Shown: positions 1 through 12,718 of the stretch, piece by piece
Layout: every line of letters starts with the position of its first letter
How positions within the stretch are numbered: the first letter of the stretch is position 1
DNA from: Kingdonia uniflora
Lineage: Eukaryota; Streptophyta; Magnoliopsida; Ranunculales; Circaeasteraceae
Reading direction: 5' to 3'
Assembly: GCA_014058105.1 (NCBI GenBank)
Contig: JACGCM010001005.1
Coordinates: 62,001 to 126,000, forward strand
Length of the DNA stretch: 64,000 nucleotides
The notes under the pieces: model-generated
The model's database searches: none
Seen by the model: the letters and a program-made list of their open reading frames with translations, nothing else
Told to the model about the DNA's origin: nothing
Translations under genes and position numbers: made by a program

Positions 1-2339
1 TTCCCGGAATTGCGATCTAACACATCCAGACGTTTCGAAATCCGTTCTGGGCAAAGCATTAAACTGGGAATATTGTGATTCATTTGGTAACTATCCTTGC
101 ATGTTGTCGGTCTAAACGAAACTCTTATAAATGATCCAACCTCTAAAATGAGTTGTCGGTAGACAAGCTTCACAAAATTGGGATCTAAAGAATCGGAGAG
201 GTACAAAATCCGTACCGGTCCAAATATCAAACCGGGAGTATTGTGATATATTTGGTAAGTATCCAAGAATGTTGTCGGCCAAAATGAAACTCTTAAAAAT
301 GATCCTACCTATCAAACGAATTGCCGGCAGCCAAGCTTCTTGGAATTTCGATCTAACGCATCAAAGAGGTAAGGAATCCGTACCGGTCAAAACGTCGATG
401 CGGGAGTATTGTATTCATTTTGAAAGTATCAATGCATGTTGTCGGTCGAAATGATACTCTTAAAAGCGATCCAACCTCTCAGACGAGTTGCCGGTAGCCA
501 AGCTTCTCAAAATTGCGATCTAACGCATCGGGGAGGTTCGAATTACGAACCGCTCAAAACTTCGAGCCTGGAGTATTGTAATTTTTTTGGAAAGTATCCA
601 AGCCTGTTGCCGGTCGAAATGATACTCTTAAAATGAATCCAGCTTCACAAACGAGTTGCCGGCAACAAAGTTTCATAGAATTGCGATCTAACGCATCGGA
701 GAGGTTCGAAATCCGTAACGTTTAAAACAACAAACCGGGACTATTGTGGATCATTTGGTAACTATCCTTGCATGTTGTCGGTCGAAACGAAACTCATAAT
801 TACGTTCCAACCTCTCAATCGAGTTGTCTGAAGCTAAGCTTCGTAGAGTTGCGATCTAACGCATCGGAGAGGTATGAAATCCGTACCGGTCAAAACTTCA
901 AAATGGGAGTATTGTGATTCATTTGGTAACAATCCTTGCATGTTTTCGGTCGAAACAAAAGTGTTAAAAATGATTCAGCCTCTCAAACATATTGTTGGTA
1001 TCCAAGCTTTTCAGAATTGGGATCAAAAACATCAAAGAGGTGCAATATCAGTAGCGGTTAAAAATTCAAACCCGGAGTATTGTAAATTATTAGGTAACTA
1101 TCCAAGCATGTTGTCAGTTGCAATGAAACTCTTTAAAATGATCCAACCTCTTAAACGAGTTACCGGTAGTCAAGCTTATCTGAATTACGATCTAACGCAT
1201 CGGAGTGGTACAAAATCCGCACAGGTCAAAACATGATACTGGGAGTATTGTGATTCATTTGGTAACAATCCAAGCAAGTTGTTGGTCGATATGAAAATCC
1301 AACATCTCAATCGAGTTGTCGGTAGCCATGCATCTTTGAATTGTGATCTAATGCATCGGGGCGTTACAAAATCCGAACCGGTCAAAACTTTAAACCAGGA
1401 GTATTGTGATTCATTTGGTAACTATCCAAGAATGTTGTCGATCGAAATGAAACTCGTAAAAAGGATCCAACCTCTCAAACGAGTTGCCGGTTGCCAAGCT
1501 TTACACAATTGCGATCTAACGCATCGGGGAGGTACGAAATCCGTACAGGTCAAAACATCAAACCAGGAGTATTGCGATTTATTTGGTAACTATCCTAGCA
1601 AGTTGTCGGCCAAAATGAAAGTTTTGAAATCTATTCAACCTCTGAAACGATTTGTCGGTAGAAAAGCTTCACAGAATTGGAATTTAAAGCATCGAAGAGG
1701 TACGAAATTCGTATCGGTCAAAACTTCAAACCGGGAGTATTGTGATTCATTTGGTAAGTATCCAAGCATGTTGTTTGTCGAAACGAAACTCATAATATGG
1801 ATCCAACCTCACAAACATGCTGCCGGCAGCTTCCCAGAATTGCGATATAAAACATCCGAGCGTTTCAAAATCCGTTCTGGTCAAAGCATTAAACAGAGAA
1901 TATTGTGATTCATTTGGTAACTATCCTTGCATGTCGTCAGTCTAAACAAAACTCTTAAAAATGATCCAACCTCTATAATGAGTTGTCGGCAGACATGCTT
2001 CACAAAATTTGGATCTAAAGAATCAGAGAGGTACGACATCGGAACCGGCCAAAATATCAAACCAGGAGTATTTTGATTTATTTGGTAAGTATCCAAGCAT
2101 GTTATCGGCCGAAACGAAACACTTCAAAATGATCCAACCTCTCAAACGAATTGCCGGTAGCCAAGCTTCTAGGAATTTTGATCTAACGCATCAAAGATGT
2201 ACGAAATCCGTACCGGTCAAAACTTCAATGCGAGAGTATTGTGATTTATTTTGAAAGTATCCATGCATGTTGTCGGTCGAAATGAAACTCTTAAAAATGA
2301 TCCAACTTCTCAAATGAATTGCCGATAGCCAAGCTTCTA

Positions 2340-2500
2340 GGAATTTCGATCTAACGCATCAAAGAGGTTCGAAATCCGTACCGGTCAAAACTTCAATGCG
2401 GGAGTATCGGAGAGGTACAAAATCCGTACCGGTCAAAACTTCAATGCGGGAGTATCGGAGAGGTTTGTAATCCGTTTCGCTCAAAACATCTAACCGGGTG
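2340..2500 (+). repeat. Truncated-monomer tandem inside the satellite
   Basis: The string TTCAATGCGGGAGTATCGGA occurs at 2,392 and 2,440, only 48 bp apart, so a partial monomer has been duplicated. The junction GGGAGTATCGGAGAGGT fuses two monomer positions that are normally about 110 bp apart. The same fusion recurs near 6,087, followed by the same downstream monomer subtype. The two places therefore descend from one rearranged ancestor. Confidence 0.7.
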
Positions 2501-5500
2501 TATTGTGGTTCATTTGGTAACTATCCTTGTTTGTTGTCAGTAAAAGCGAAATACTTAAAAATGATCCAACCTCTCAATCGAGTTGTCGGCAACCAAGCTT
2601 CACAGAATTAGTATCTAACGCATCAGAGAGGTATGAAATCCGTATCAATCCGGGATTATTGTGATTCATTTGGTAACAATCCATGCATGTTTTCGGTCGT
2701 AATGAAACTCTTTAAAATGATCCAACCTCTCATGCGAGTTGCCGGTAGACAAGCATCTCAGAATTGCGATCTAACGCATCGGTGCAGTTCGTAATCCGCA
2801 TCGGTCAAAACAATATACCGGGAGTATTGTGATTCATTTGGTAACAATCCAAGCAAGTTGTTGGTCGATACGCAAATCTAACATCTCAAACGAGTTGCCA
2901 GTAGCATGCTCCTCAGAATTGCGATCTAAAGCATCGGAGAGTATTGTGGTTTATTTTTTAACTACCCTTGCATGTTGTCGGTCGAAACGATACTCTTAAA
3001 AATTATCCAACCTCCGAATCGAGTTGTCGGCAGCCAATCCCTACCGTCAAAACTTCAATGGGGAGTATTGTGATTCATTTTGAATCAATCCCAGCATGTT
3101 GTCGATCGAAGCAAAACTCTTAAAAACGATCTAACCTCTCAAACGAGTTGCCGGCAGGCTAGCTTAACAGAATTGCGATCTAACGCATCGGAGAGGTTTA
3201 AAATTCATTTCGGTCAAAACATCAAACCGGGTGTATTGTGGTTCATTTGGTAACTATCCTTGATTGTTGTCGGTAGAAACGAAACACTTAAAATCGATCC
3301 AGCCTCTCAATCGAGTTGTCGGCAGCCAAGCTTCTCAGAATTGCGATCTAATGCATTAGAGAGGTATGAAATTCATACCAGTGAAATCTTCAAACCGGGA
3401 GTTTTGTGATTCATTTGGTAACAATCCTAGCATGTTTTCGGACTAGACAAATGTATTAAAAGCGATCCAGCCTCTGAAACATGTTGTCGTTATCCAAGCT
3501 TCTCTGAATTGGTATCTAAAGCATCATATAGGTACAAAATCCGTACTGGTCAAAAAGTCAAACCAGGAGTATTGTGAACTATTTGGTAACTATCCTAGCA
3601 TGTTGTCGGTCGTAATGAAATTCTTTAAAATGATCCCACATCTGAAGCGAGTTGCCGGTAGCCAAGCTTCTCAAAATTGCGATCTAGCGCATCGGTATGG
3701 TACAAAATCCGAATCGGTCAAAGCAATATACCGGGAGTATTATATTTCATTTGGTAACACTCAAAGCAAGTTGCTGGTCGATACGCAAATCCAACATCTC
3801 AAACAAGTTGCCGGTAGCTGTGCTCCTCAGAATTCCTATCTAACGCATCGGAGAGGTACGAAATCCGTACCGGTCAAAACATCAAACCGGGAGTATTGTG
3901 GTTCATTTGTTAACTAACTTTGCATGATGTCGGTCGAAACTATACTCTTAAAAATGATCCAACCTCTCAATCGAGTTGCCGGCAGCCAAGCTTCTCGGAA
4001 TTGCGATCTAACGCATCGGAGAGGTATGAAATCCGTACCGGCCAAAATTTCTAAACAGGAGTATTGTGATTCAATTGGAAACCTTCCTTGCTTGTTTTTG
4101 GTCAAAACAATAGTGCTAAAAACGATCCAGCCTCTCAAACAAGTTGTTAGAATTGAAGCTTCTCAGAATTGGGATCTAAAGCATCCGAGAGGTACAAAAT
4201 CCCTACCGATCAAAAATTTAAACCATGAGTATTTTGAATTATTTGGTGACTATCCTAGCATGTCGTCGGTCGTAATGAAACTCCTTAAAATGATCCAACC
4301 TCTCAAACGAGTTGCCTGTAGCCAAGCTTCCCAGAATTTAGATCTGACGCATCGGAGAAGAAGTAAATCCGTAACGGTCAATACTTCAATGGGGAGTATT
4401 GTGATTCATTTTGAATCAATCCTAGCATGATGTCGATCGAAACGAAACTCTTAAAAACGATCTAACCTCTCAAACGAGTTGTCGGCCGCCAACTTCTCAG
4501 AATTGCGACCTAAGGCATCGGAGAGGATTGAAATCCGTTTCAGTCAAAACTTGAAACCGGGTGTATTGTAGTTCATTTGGTAACTATCCTTGCTTGTTGT
4601 CGATTGAAATGAAACTCTTAAATGCGATCCAACCTCTCAATCGAGTTGTCGGCAGCCAAGCTTCTCAGAATTGCGATCTAACGCATCAGAGAGGTATGAA
4701 ATCCGTACCGGTCAAAACTTCAAACCGGGAGTATTGTAATTTATTTGGTAACAATCCTTGCATGTTTCGGTCGAGAAAAAAGTATAAAAAATGATCCAGC
4801 CTATCAAGCAAGTTGTCGGTATCCAAGCTTCTCAGAATTGGTATCTAAAGCATCATAGAGGTGCAAAATCCGTACCGGTCATAACTTCAAACCAGGAGTA
4901 TTTTGAATTATTTGGTAACTATCCTAGCATGTTGTCGGTCGAAATGAAACTCTTTAAAATGATCCAACCTCTCAAGCGAGTTGCCGGTAACCAAGCTTCT
5001 CAGAATTCCTATCTAACGCATCGGATAGGTACGAAATCCGATCCGATCAAAATTTGAAACATGGAGTATTGTGATTCATTTTATAAGTATCCAAGCATGC
5101 TGTTGGTCGAAACGAAACTCTTAAAATGGATCCAACCTCACAAACGTGTTTCCGGCAGCCAAGCTTATCTGAATTGTGATCTAACGCATCGTAGTGGCTT
5201 AAAATCCGTTCCGGTCAAATCATCATACCGGGAGTATTGTGATTCATTTGGTAACTATCCTAGCATGTTGTCGGTCTAAACGAAACTCTTAAAAATGATC
5301 CAACCTCTAAAATGAGTTGTCGGTAGACAAACTTCACAGAATTTGGATCAAAATAATCGGAGAGGTACGGAATCCGTACCAGTCAAAAATTCAATCTGGG
5401 AGTATTGTGATTTATTTGGGAAGTATCCAAGCATGTTGTCAGCCGAAACTAAACTATTAAAAATGATTCAGCCACTCAAACGAGTTGCCGGTAGCCATGC

Positions 5501-8500
5501 TTCTATGAATTTGGATTTAACGCATCAGAGTGGTATGAAGTCAGTACCGATCTAAACTTTAAACCGGGAGTATTGTGATTCATTTGGTATGTATCCAAGC
5601 ATGTTGTCGGTCGAAATGAAACTCTTTAAGAGAATCCAACCTCTCAAACGAGTTGCCGGCAGCCAAGCATCTCAGAATTGTGATCTAACGCATCAGAGAG
5701 GTTCGAAATCTGTTCTGGTCAAAACATCAAACCTGGAGTATTGTGATTCATTTGGTAACTATCCAAGCACGTTATCGGTCAAAAAGAAACTCTTAAAAAT
5801 GATCCAACCTCTAAAACGAGTTGTCGATAGGCAAGCTTCACTGAATAAGGATTAACCAGCGGAGAGGTACGAATTCCGAATTGGGATCTAAAGCATCGGA
5901 GAGGTACGAAATCCGGACCGGTCTAAATTTCAAGCCGGGAGTATTGTGATTTATTTGGCAAGTATCAAAACAAGTTGTCGGCCAAAACGAAACTCATAAA
6001 AATGATCCAAATTCTCAAACGAGAGCCAAGCTTCTCAGAATTTAGATAACGCATCAGAGAGGTACAAAATCCGTACCGGTCAAAACTTCAATGCGGGAGT
6101 ATCGGAGAGGTTTGAAATCCGTTTCGGTCAAAACATCTAACCGGGTGTATTGTGGTTTATTTGGTAACTATCCTTGCTTGTTGTCGGTAGAAACGAAATA
6201 CTTAAAAACGATCCAACCTCTGAATCGAGTTGTCGGCAACCAAGCTTCTCAGAATTGCGATCTAACGCATCAGAGAGGTATGAAATTCGTACCGGTCAAA
6301 ACTTCAATCTGGGATTATTGTGATTCATTTGGTAACTATCCTTGCATCTTTTCGGTCGTAATGAAACTCTTTAAAATGATCCAACCTCTCAAGCGAGTTG
6401 CCGGCAGACAAGCTTCTCAGGATTTCGAACGGCCAAAACAATATACTGGGAGTATTGTGATTCATGGGGTAACAATCCAAGCAAGTTGTTGGTCGATACG
6501 CAAATCCAAAATCTCAAACGAGTTGCCGGTAGCCAAGCTCCTCAGAATTGCGATCTAACGCATCGTAGAGGTACGAAATCCTTGCCGGTCAAAACATCAA
6601 ACCGAGAGTATTGTGGTTCATTTGTTAACTACCCTTGCATGTTGTCGGTCGAAACGATACTCTTAAAAATTATCCAACCTCTCAATCGAGTTGTCGGCAG
6701 CCAAGCTTCTCAAAATTACGCCCAAACGCATCGGAGAGGTATGAAATCCGTACTGGTCAAAACTTTTAATCTTGAGTATTGTGATTCAATTGGAAACCTT
6801 CCTTGCATGTTTCCGGTTGAAACAAAAGTCTTAAAAATGATCCAGTCACTTAAACAAGTTGTCGGTATCCAAGCTTCTCATAATTGGATCTAAAGCATCA
6901 GAGAGGTACAAAATCCGTACCGGTCAAAAATTTAAACCAGGATTATTGTGAATTATTTGGTAACTATCCTAGCATGTTGTCGGTCGTAATGAAACTCCAT
7001 AAAATGATCCAACCTCACAAGCGGGTTGCCGGTAGCCAAGCTTCTCAGAATTGCGATCTAACGCATCGGAGTGGTACGAAATCCACACCGGTCAAAGAAA
7101 TATACTGGGAGTATTGTGATTGAATTGGTAATAATCCAAGCAAGTTGTTGGTCGATACGAAAATCCAATATCTCTAACGAATTGCCGGTAGCCAAGCTTC
7201 TCAGAATTCCTATCTAATGCATCGGAGAGGTACAAAATCCATACCGTTCAAAACTTCAAACATGGAGTATTTTGATTCTTTTGATAAAGCATGTTGTTGG
7301 TCGAAACGAAACTCTTAAAATTGATTCAACCCCACAAACGGGTTTTCGGCAGCCAAGCTTATCTGAATTGTGATTCATTTGGTAACTATCCTAGCATGTT
7401 GTCGGTCTAAACAGAACTCTTAAAAATGATCCAACCGCGAAAAGGTGTTGTTGGTAGACAAGCTTCACAAAATTGGGATCAAAAGAATCGGAGAGGTACG
7501 AAATCCGTACCGGTCAAAATTTCAAACCGGGAGTATTGTGATTTATTTGTTAAGTATCCAAGCATGTTGTCGGCCGAAACTAAACTATTAAAAATAATCA
7601 AACCACTCAAACGAGTTGTCGGTAGCCAAGCTTCTATAAATTTCGATCTAACGCATTAGAAAGGTATGAAATCCGTACCGGTCAAAACTTCAAACTGGGA
7701 GTATTGTGATTCATTTGGTAAGTATCCAAGCATGTTGTCGGTCAGAATTAAACTCTTTAAAAGAATCCAACCTCTCAAACGAGTTACCGGTAGCCAAGCT
7801 TGCGATCTAACGCATCAGAGAGGTTCGAAATTTGTTCCGGTCAAAACATCAAACAAGGAGTATTGTGATTCATTTGGTAAGTATCCAAGTACGTTATCGG
7901 TCAAAACGAAACTCTTAAAAATGATCCAACCTCTAAAACGAGTTGTCGATAGGCATGCTTCACTGAATTTTGATTTAAGGCATCGGAGAGGTACGAATTC
8001 TGAATTGGTCCAAATTTCAAGCCGGTAGTATTCTGATTTATTTGGCATGTATCAAATCAAGTTGTCGGCCAAAACGAAACTCTAAAAATGATCTAACCTC
8101 CCAAACGAGTTGCCTGTAGCCAAGCTTCTCAGAATTTAGATCTAACGCATCGGAGAGGTACAAAATCCGTACTGTTCAAAACTTCAATGCGGGAGTATTG
8201 TGATTCATTTTGAATCAATCCTAGCATGTTGTCTATCGAAACGATACACTTAAAAACGATCTAACCTCTCAAACGAGTTGCTGGCCGCCAAGCTTCTCTG
8301 AATTGCGATCTAACGCATCGGAGAGGTTTGAAATCCGTTTCGGTCAAAACAGCAAACCGGGTGTATTGTGGTTCATTTGGTAACTTTCTTGCGTGTTGTC
8401 GGTAGAAACGAGATACTTAAAAATGATCCAACCTCTCATTCGAGTTGTCGGCGGCCAAGCTTCTCTGAATTGCGATCTAACGCATCAGAGAGGTATGAAT

Positions 8501-8639
8501 TCTGTACCGGTCAAAACTTCAAACCGGGAGTATTGTGATTCATTTGGTAACTATCCAGGCACCTTATCGGTCAAAACGAAATTCTTAAAAATGATCTAAT
8601 CTCTAAAACGAGTTGTCGATAGGCAAGCTTCACTGAATT

Positions 8640-11560
8640 GGGATCTAAATCATCGGAGTGGTACGAATTCCTAATTGGGATCTAAAGCTCCGGAGAGGTA
8701 CAAAATCTGTACCGGTCTAAATTTCAAACCGGGAGTATTGTGATTTATTTGGCAGGTATCAAAACATGTTGTCGGCCGAAACGAAACTCTTAAAAATGAT
8801 CCAGCCTCTCAAACGAATTGCCTGTAGCCAAGCTTCTCAGAATTTAGATCTAACGCATCGGAGAGGTACAAAATCCGTACCGGTCAAAACTTCAATGCTG
8901 GAGTATTGTGATTTGTTTTGAATCAATCCTAGCAAGTTGTCGATCGAAACAAAACTTTTAAAAATTATTTAACCTCTCAAACGAGTTGCCGGATGCCAAG
9001 CTTCTCAGAATTGTGATCTAACGCATCTGAGAGGTTTGAAATCCGCTTCGGTTAAAACATCAAAACAGGTGTATTGTGGTTCATTTGATAACTATCCTTG
9101 CTTGTTGTCAGTAGAAGCAAAACACTTAAAAGCGATCCGACCTCTCAATCGAGTTGTCGGCAGCCATGCTTCTCAGAATTGCGATCTAATGCTTCAGAGA
9201 GGTATGAAATCTGTACCGGTCCAAACTTTAAACCGGGTGTATTATGATTTATTTGGTAACAATCCATGCATGTTTTCGGTAGAGGCAAAAGTATTAAAAA
9301 TGATCCAGCCTCTCAAACAAGTTGTCGGTATCCAAACTTCTCAGATTTGGTATCTAAAGCATCATAGAGGAGCAAAATCCGTACCGGTCAAAAATTTAAG
9401 CCATGAGTATTGTGAATTATTTTGTAACTATCCTAGCATGTTGTCGGTCATAGTGAAACTCTTTAAAATGATCCACTCTCTCATGCGAGTTCCCGTTAGC
9501 CAAACTTATCAGAATTCCTATCTAACACATCGGAGAGCTGCGAAATCCGTACCGGTCAAAACTTCAAACATGGAGTATTGTGATTCATTTGATAAGTATC
9601 CAAGCATGTTGTTGGTCGAAACGAAACTCTTAAAATGGATTCAACCTCACAAACGTGTTTCCGACAGCCAAGCTTATCTGAATTGTGATCTAACGCGTCA
9701 AAGTGGTTCAAAATCTATTCCGGTCAAAGCATCATACCGGGAGTATTGTGATTCATTTCGTAACTATCCTAGCATGTAGTCGGTCTAAACGAAACTTTTA
9801 AAAATGATCCAACCTCAAAAATGAGTTGTCGGCAGACAAGCTTCAAAGAATTGGGATCAAAAGAATCGGAGAGGTATGAAATCCGTACCGGTTAAAACTT
9901 TAAACCGGGAGTATTGTGATTAATTTCGTAAGTTTCCAAGCACGTTGTCGGTCGAAATGAATCTCTTTAAAAGAATCCAACCTCTCAAACGGGTTGTCGG
10001 CAACCAAGCTTCTCAGAATTGCGATCTAACGTATCGGAGAGGTTCAAAATCTGTTCCAGTCAAAACATAAAACCAGGAGTATTGTGATTCATTTGGTAAC
10101 TTTCCAAGCACGTTATCGGTCAAAACGAAACTCTTAAAAATGATCCAACATCTAAAACGAGTTGTCGATAGGCAAGCTTCACTGAATTGGGATCTAAATC
10201 ATCGGAGAGGTACGAATTCCGAATTGGGATCTAAAGCACCGGAGAGGTACGAAATCCGTACCGTTCTAAATTTTAAGCTGGGAGTATTGTGATTTATTTG
10301 GCAGGTATCAAAACAAGTTGTCGGCTGAAACGAAACTTTTAAAAAAGATCCAACCCCTCAAACGAGTTGCCTGTAGCCTAGCTTCTCAGATTTTAGATCT
10401 AACACATCGGAGAGGTACAAAATCCGTACCGGTCAATACTTCAATGCTGGAGTATTGTGATTTGTTTTGATTCACTCCTAACATGTTGTCGATTGAAACA
10501 AAACTCTTAAAAGAAATTTAGCCTCTCAAACGAGTTGCTGGCAGCCAAGCTTCTCAGAATTGTGATCTAACGCATCAGAGAGGTTTGAAATCCGTTTGGG
10601 TCAAAACATCAAACTGGGTGTATTGTGGTTCATTTGGTAACTATCCTTGCTTGTTGTCGGTAGAAACAAAACACTTAAAAACGATCCAACCTGACAATCG
10701 AGTTGTCGGCAGCCATGCATCTCAGAATTGCGATATAACGCATCAGAGAGGTATGAAATCCGTACCGGTCAAAACTTTAAACCGGGAGTATTGTGATTTA
10801 TTTGGTAACAATCCATGCATGTTTTCGGTCGTGACAAAAGTATTAAAAATGATCCAGCCTCTCAAACAAGTTGTCGGTATCCAAACTTCTCAGAATTGGT
10901 ATCTAAAGCATCATAGAGGTGCAAAATCTGTACCGGTCAAAAATTCAAACAAGGAGTGTTGTGAATTATTTGGTAACTATCCTAGCATGTTGTCGGTCAT
11001 AGTTAAACTCTTTAAAATGATCCACCATCTCAAGCGCGTTGCCGGTAGCCAAGCTTCTCAGAATTCCTATCTAACGCATCGGAGAAGTACGAAATCCGTA
11101 CGTGTCAAAACTTCAAACATGGAGTATTGTGATTCATTTGATAAGTATTAAAGCATGTTGTTGGTCGAAACGAAACCCTTAAAATGGATCCAACCTCACA
11201 AACGTGTTTCCGGCAGCTTCCCTGAATTGCGATCTAACACATCTGAGAGGTTTGAAATCCGTTCTGGTCAAAGCATTAAACCGGGAGTATTGTAATTCAT
11301 TTGGTAACTATCCTAGCATGTCGTCGGTCTAAACGAAACTTTTAAAAATGATCCGACCTCTAAAATGAGTTGTCGGTAGACAAGCTTCCCAAAATTGAGA
11401 TCTAAAGAATCGGAGAGGTATGAAATCCGTACCGGTCAAAACTTCAAACCGGGAGTATTATGATAAATTTGGTAAGTATCCAAGCATGTTGTCGGTCAAA
11501 ATGAAATTCTTTAAAAGAATCCAGCCTCTCAAACGTGTTGCCGGCAGCCAAGCTTCTCAG
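8640..11560 (+). repeat. 1,549-bp higher-order repeat, about two copies
   Basis: Within the main array the segment starting near 8,640 recurs near 10,189 with the same order of monomer subtypes. Three separate landmarks keep the same 1,549-bp spacing: the GAATTCC-AATTGGGATCTAAAG collapse junction (8,664 and 10,213), GAGAGGTACA (8,861 and 10,410) and the subtype start at 9,036 and 10,585. Similarity fades after about 10,010 in the first copy and 11,560 in the second. This is a local segmental duplication of about nine monomers, including a shared truncated monomer. Confidence 0.8.
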
Positions 11561-12718
11561 AATTGCGATCTAACGCATCAGAGAGGTATGAAATTTGTAC
11601 CGGTCAAAACTTCTAAACAGGAGTATTGTGATTAAATTGGAAACCTTCCATGCATGTTTTCGTTCAGAACAAAAGTGTTAAAAGCGATCCTGCCTCGGAA
11701 ACAAGTTGACGGTATCCAAGCTTCTCAGAATTGGGATCTAAAGCATCAGAGGGGTGCAAAATCCGTACCGGTCAAAAACTCAAACCAGAAGTATTGTGAA
11801 TTATTTGGTAACTATCCTAGCATGTTGTCGGTCGTAATGAATCTCCCTAAAATTATCCAACCTCTCAAGCGGGTTGCCGGTAGCCAAGCTTCTCAGAATT
11901 GCGATTTAACGCATCGGAGAGGTTCGAAATATGTTACGCTCAAAACATCAAACCAGGAGTATTGCGATTAATTTGCTAACTATCCAAGCACGTTATCGGT
12001 CAAAACGAAATTCTTAAAAATGATCCTACCTCTAAAACGAGTTGTCGATGGGCAAACTTCACTGAATTGGGATATAAAGCATCGGAGAGTTACGAAATCC
12101 GAACCGGTCTAAATTTCAAGCCTTGTGATTTATTTGGCATGTATCAAAACAAGTTGTCGACCGAAACGAAGCTCTTAAAAATGATTCAACCACTCAAACA
12201 AGTTGCCTGCTGCCAAGCTTCTCAGAATTTAGATCTAACGCATCGGAGAGGTACAAAATCCGTACCGGTCAAAACATCAATGCCGGAGTATTGTGATTAA
12301 TTTGAATCAATCCTTGCATGTTGTCGATCGAAACGGAACTCTTAAAAACGATCTAACCTCTCAAACGAGTTGCCGGCCGCCAAGCTTTTCAGAATAACGA
12401 TCTAACGCATTGGAGAGGATTGAAATCCGCTTCGGCCAAAACAGCAGACCGGGTGTATTATGGTTCATTTGGTAACTATCCTTGCTAGTTGTCGGTAGAA
12501 ACGAAACACTTAAATACGATCCAACCTCACAATCGAGTTGAAGACAGCCAAGCTTCTCAGAATTTCGATCTAACGCATCCGAGAGGTAATTTATTTGGTA
12601 ACAATCGTTGCATGTTTTCGGCTGAGACAAAAGTATTAAAAACGATCCTGCCTCTCAAACAAGTTTTCGGAATCCAAGCTTCTCAGAATTTGTATCTAAA
12701 GAATCATAGATGTGCAAA

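Noticed and set aside
7815..8048. Minus-strand ORFs in the satellite as genes
   Set aside because: They are reverse-frame readings of the same 168-bp monomer; the consensus is also largely open in a minus frame.
9036..9779. 247-codon ORF and many similar plus-strand ORFs in the satellite as protein genes
   Set aside because: They arise because the monomer is 56 codons long with an open frame. Neighbouring monomers have stops and indels, the start codons are arbitrary, and no outside sequence joins them.
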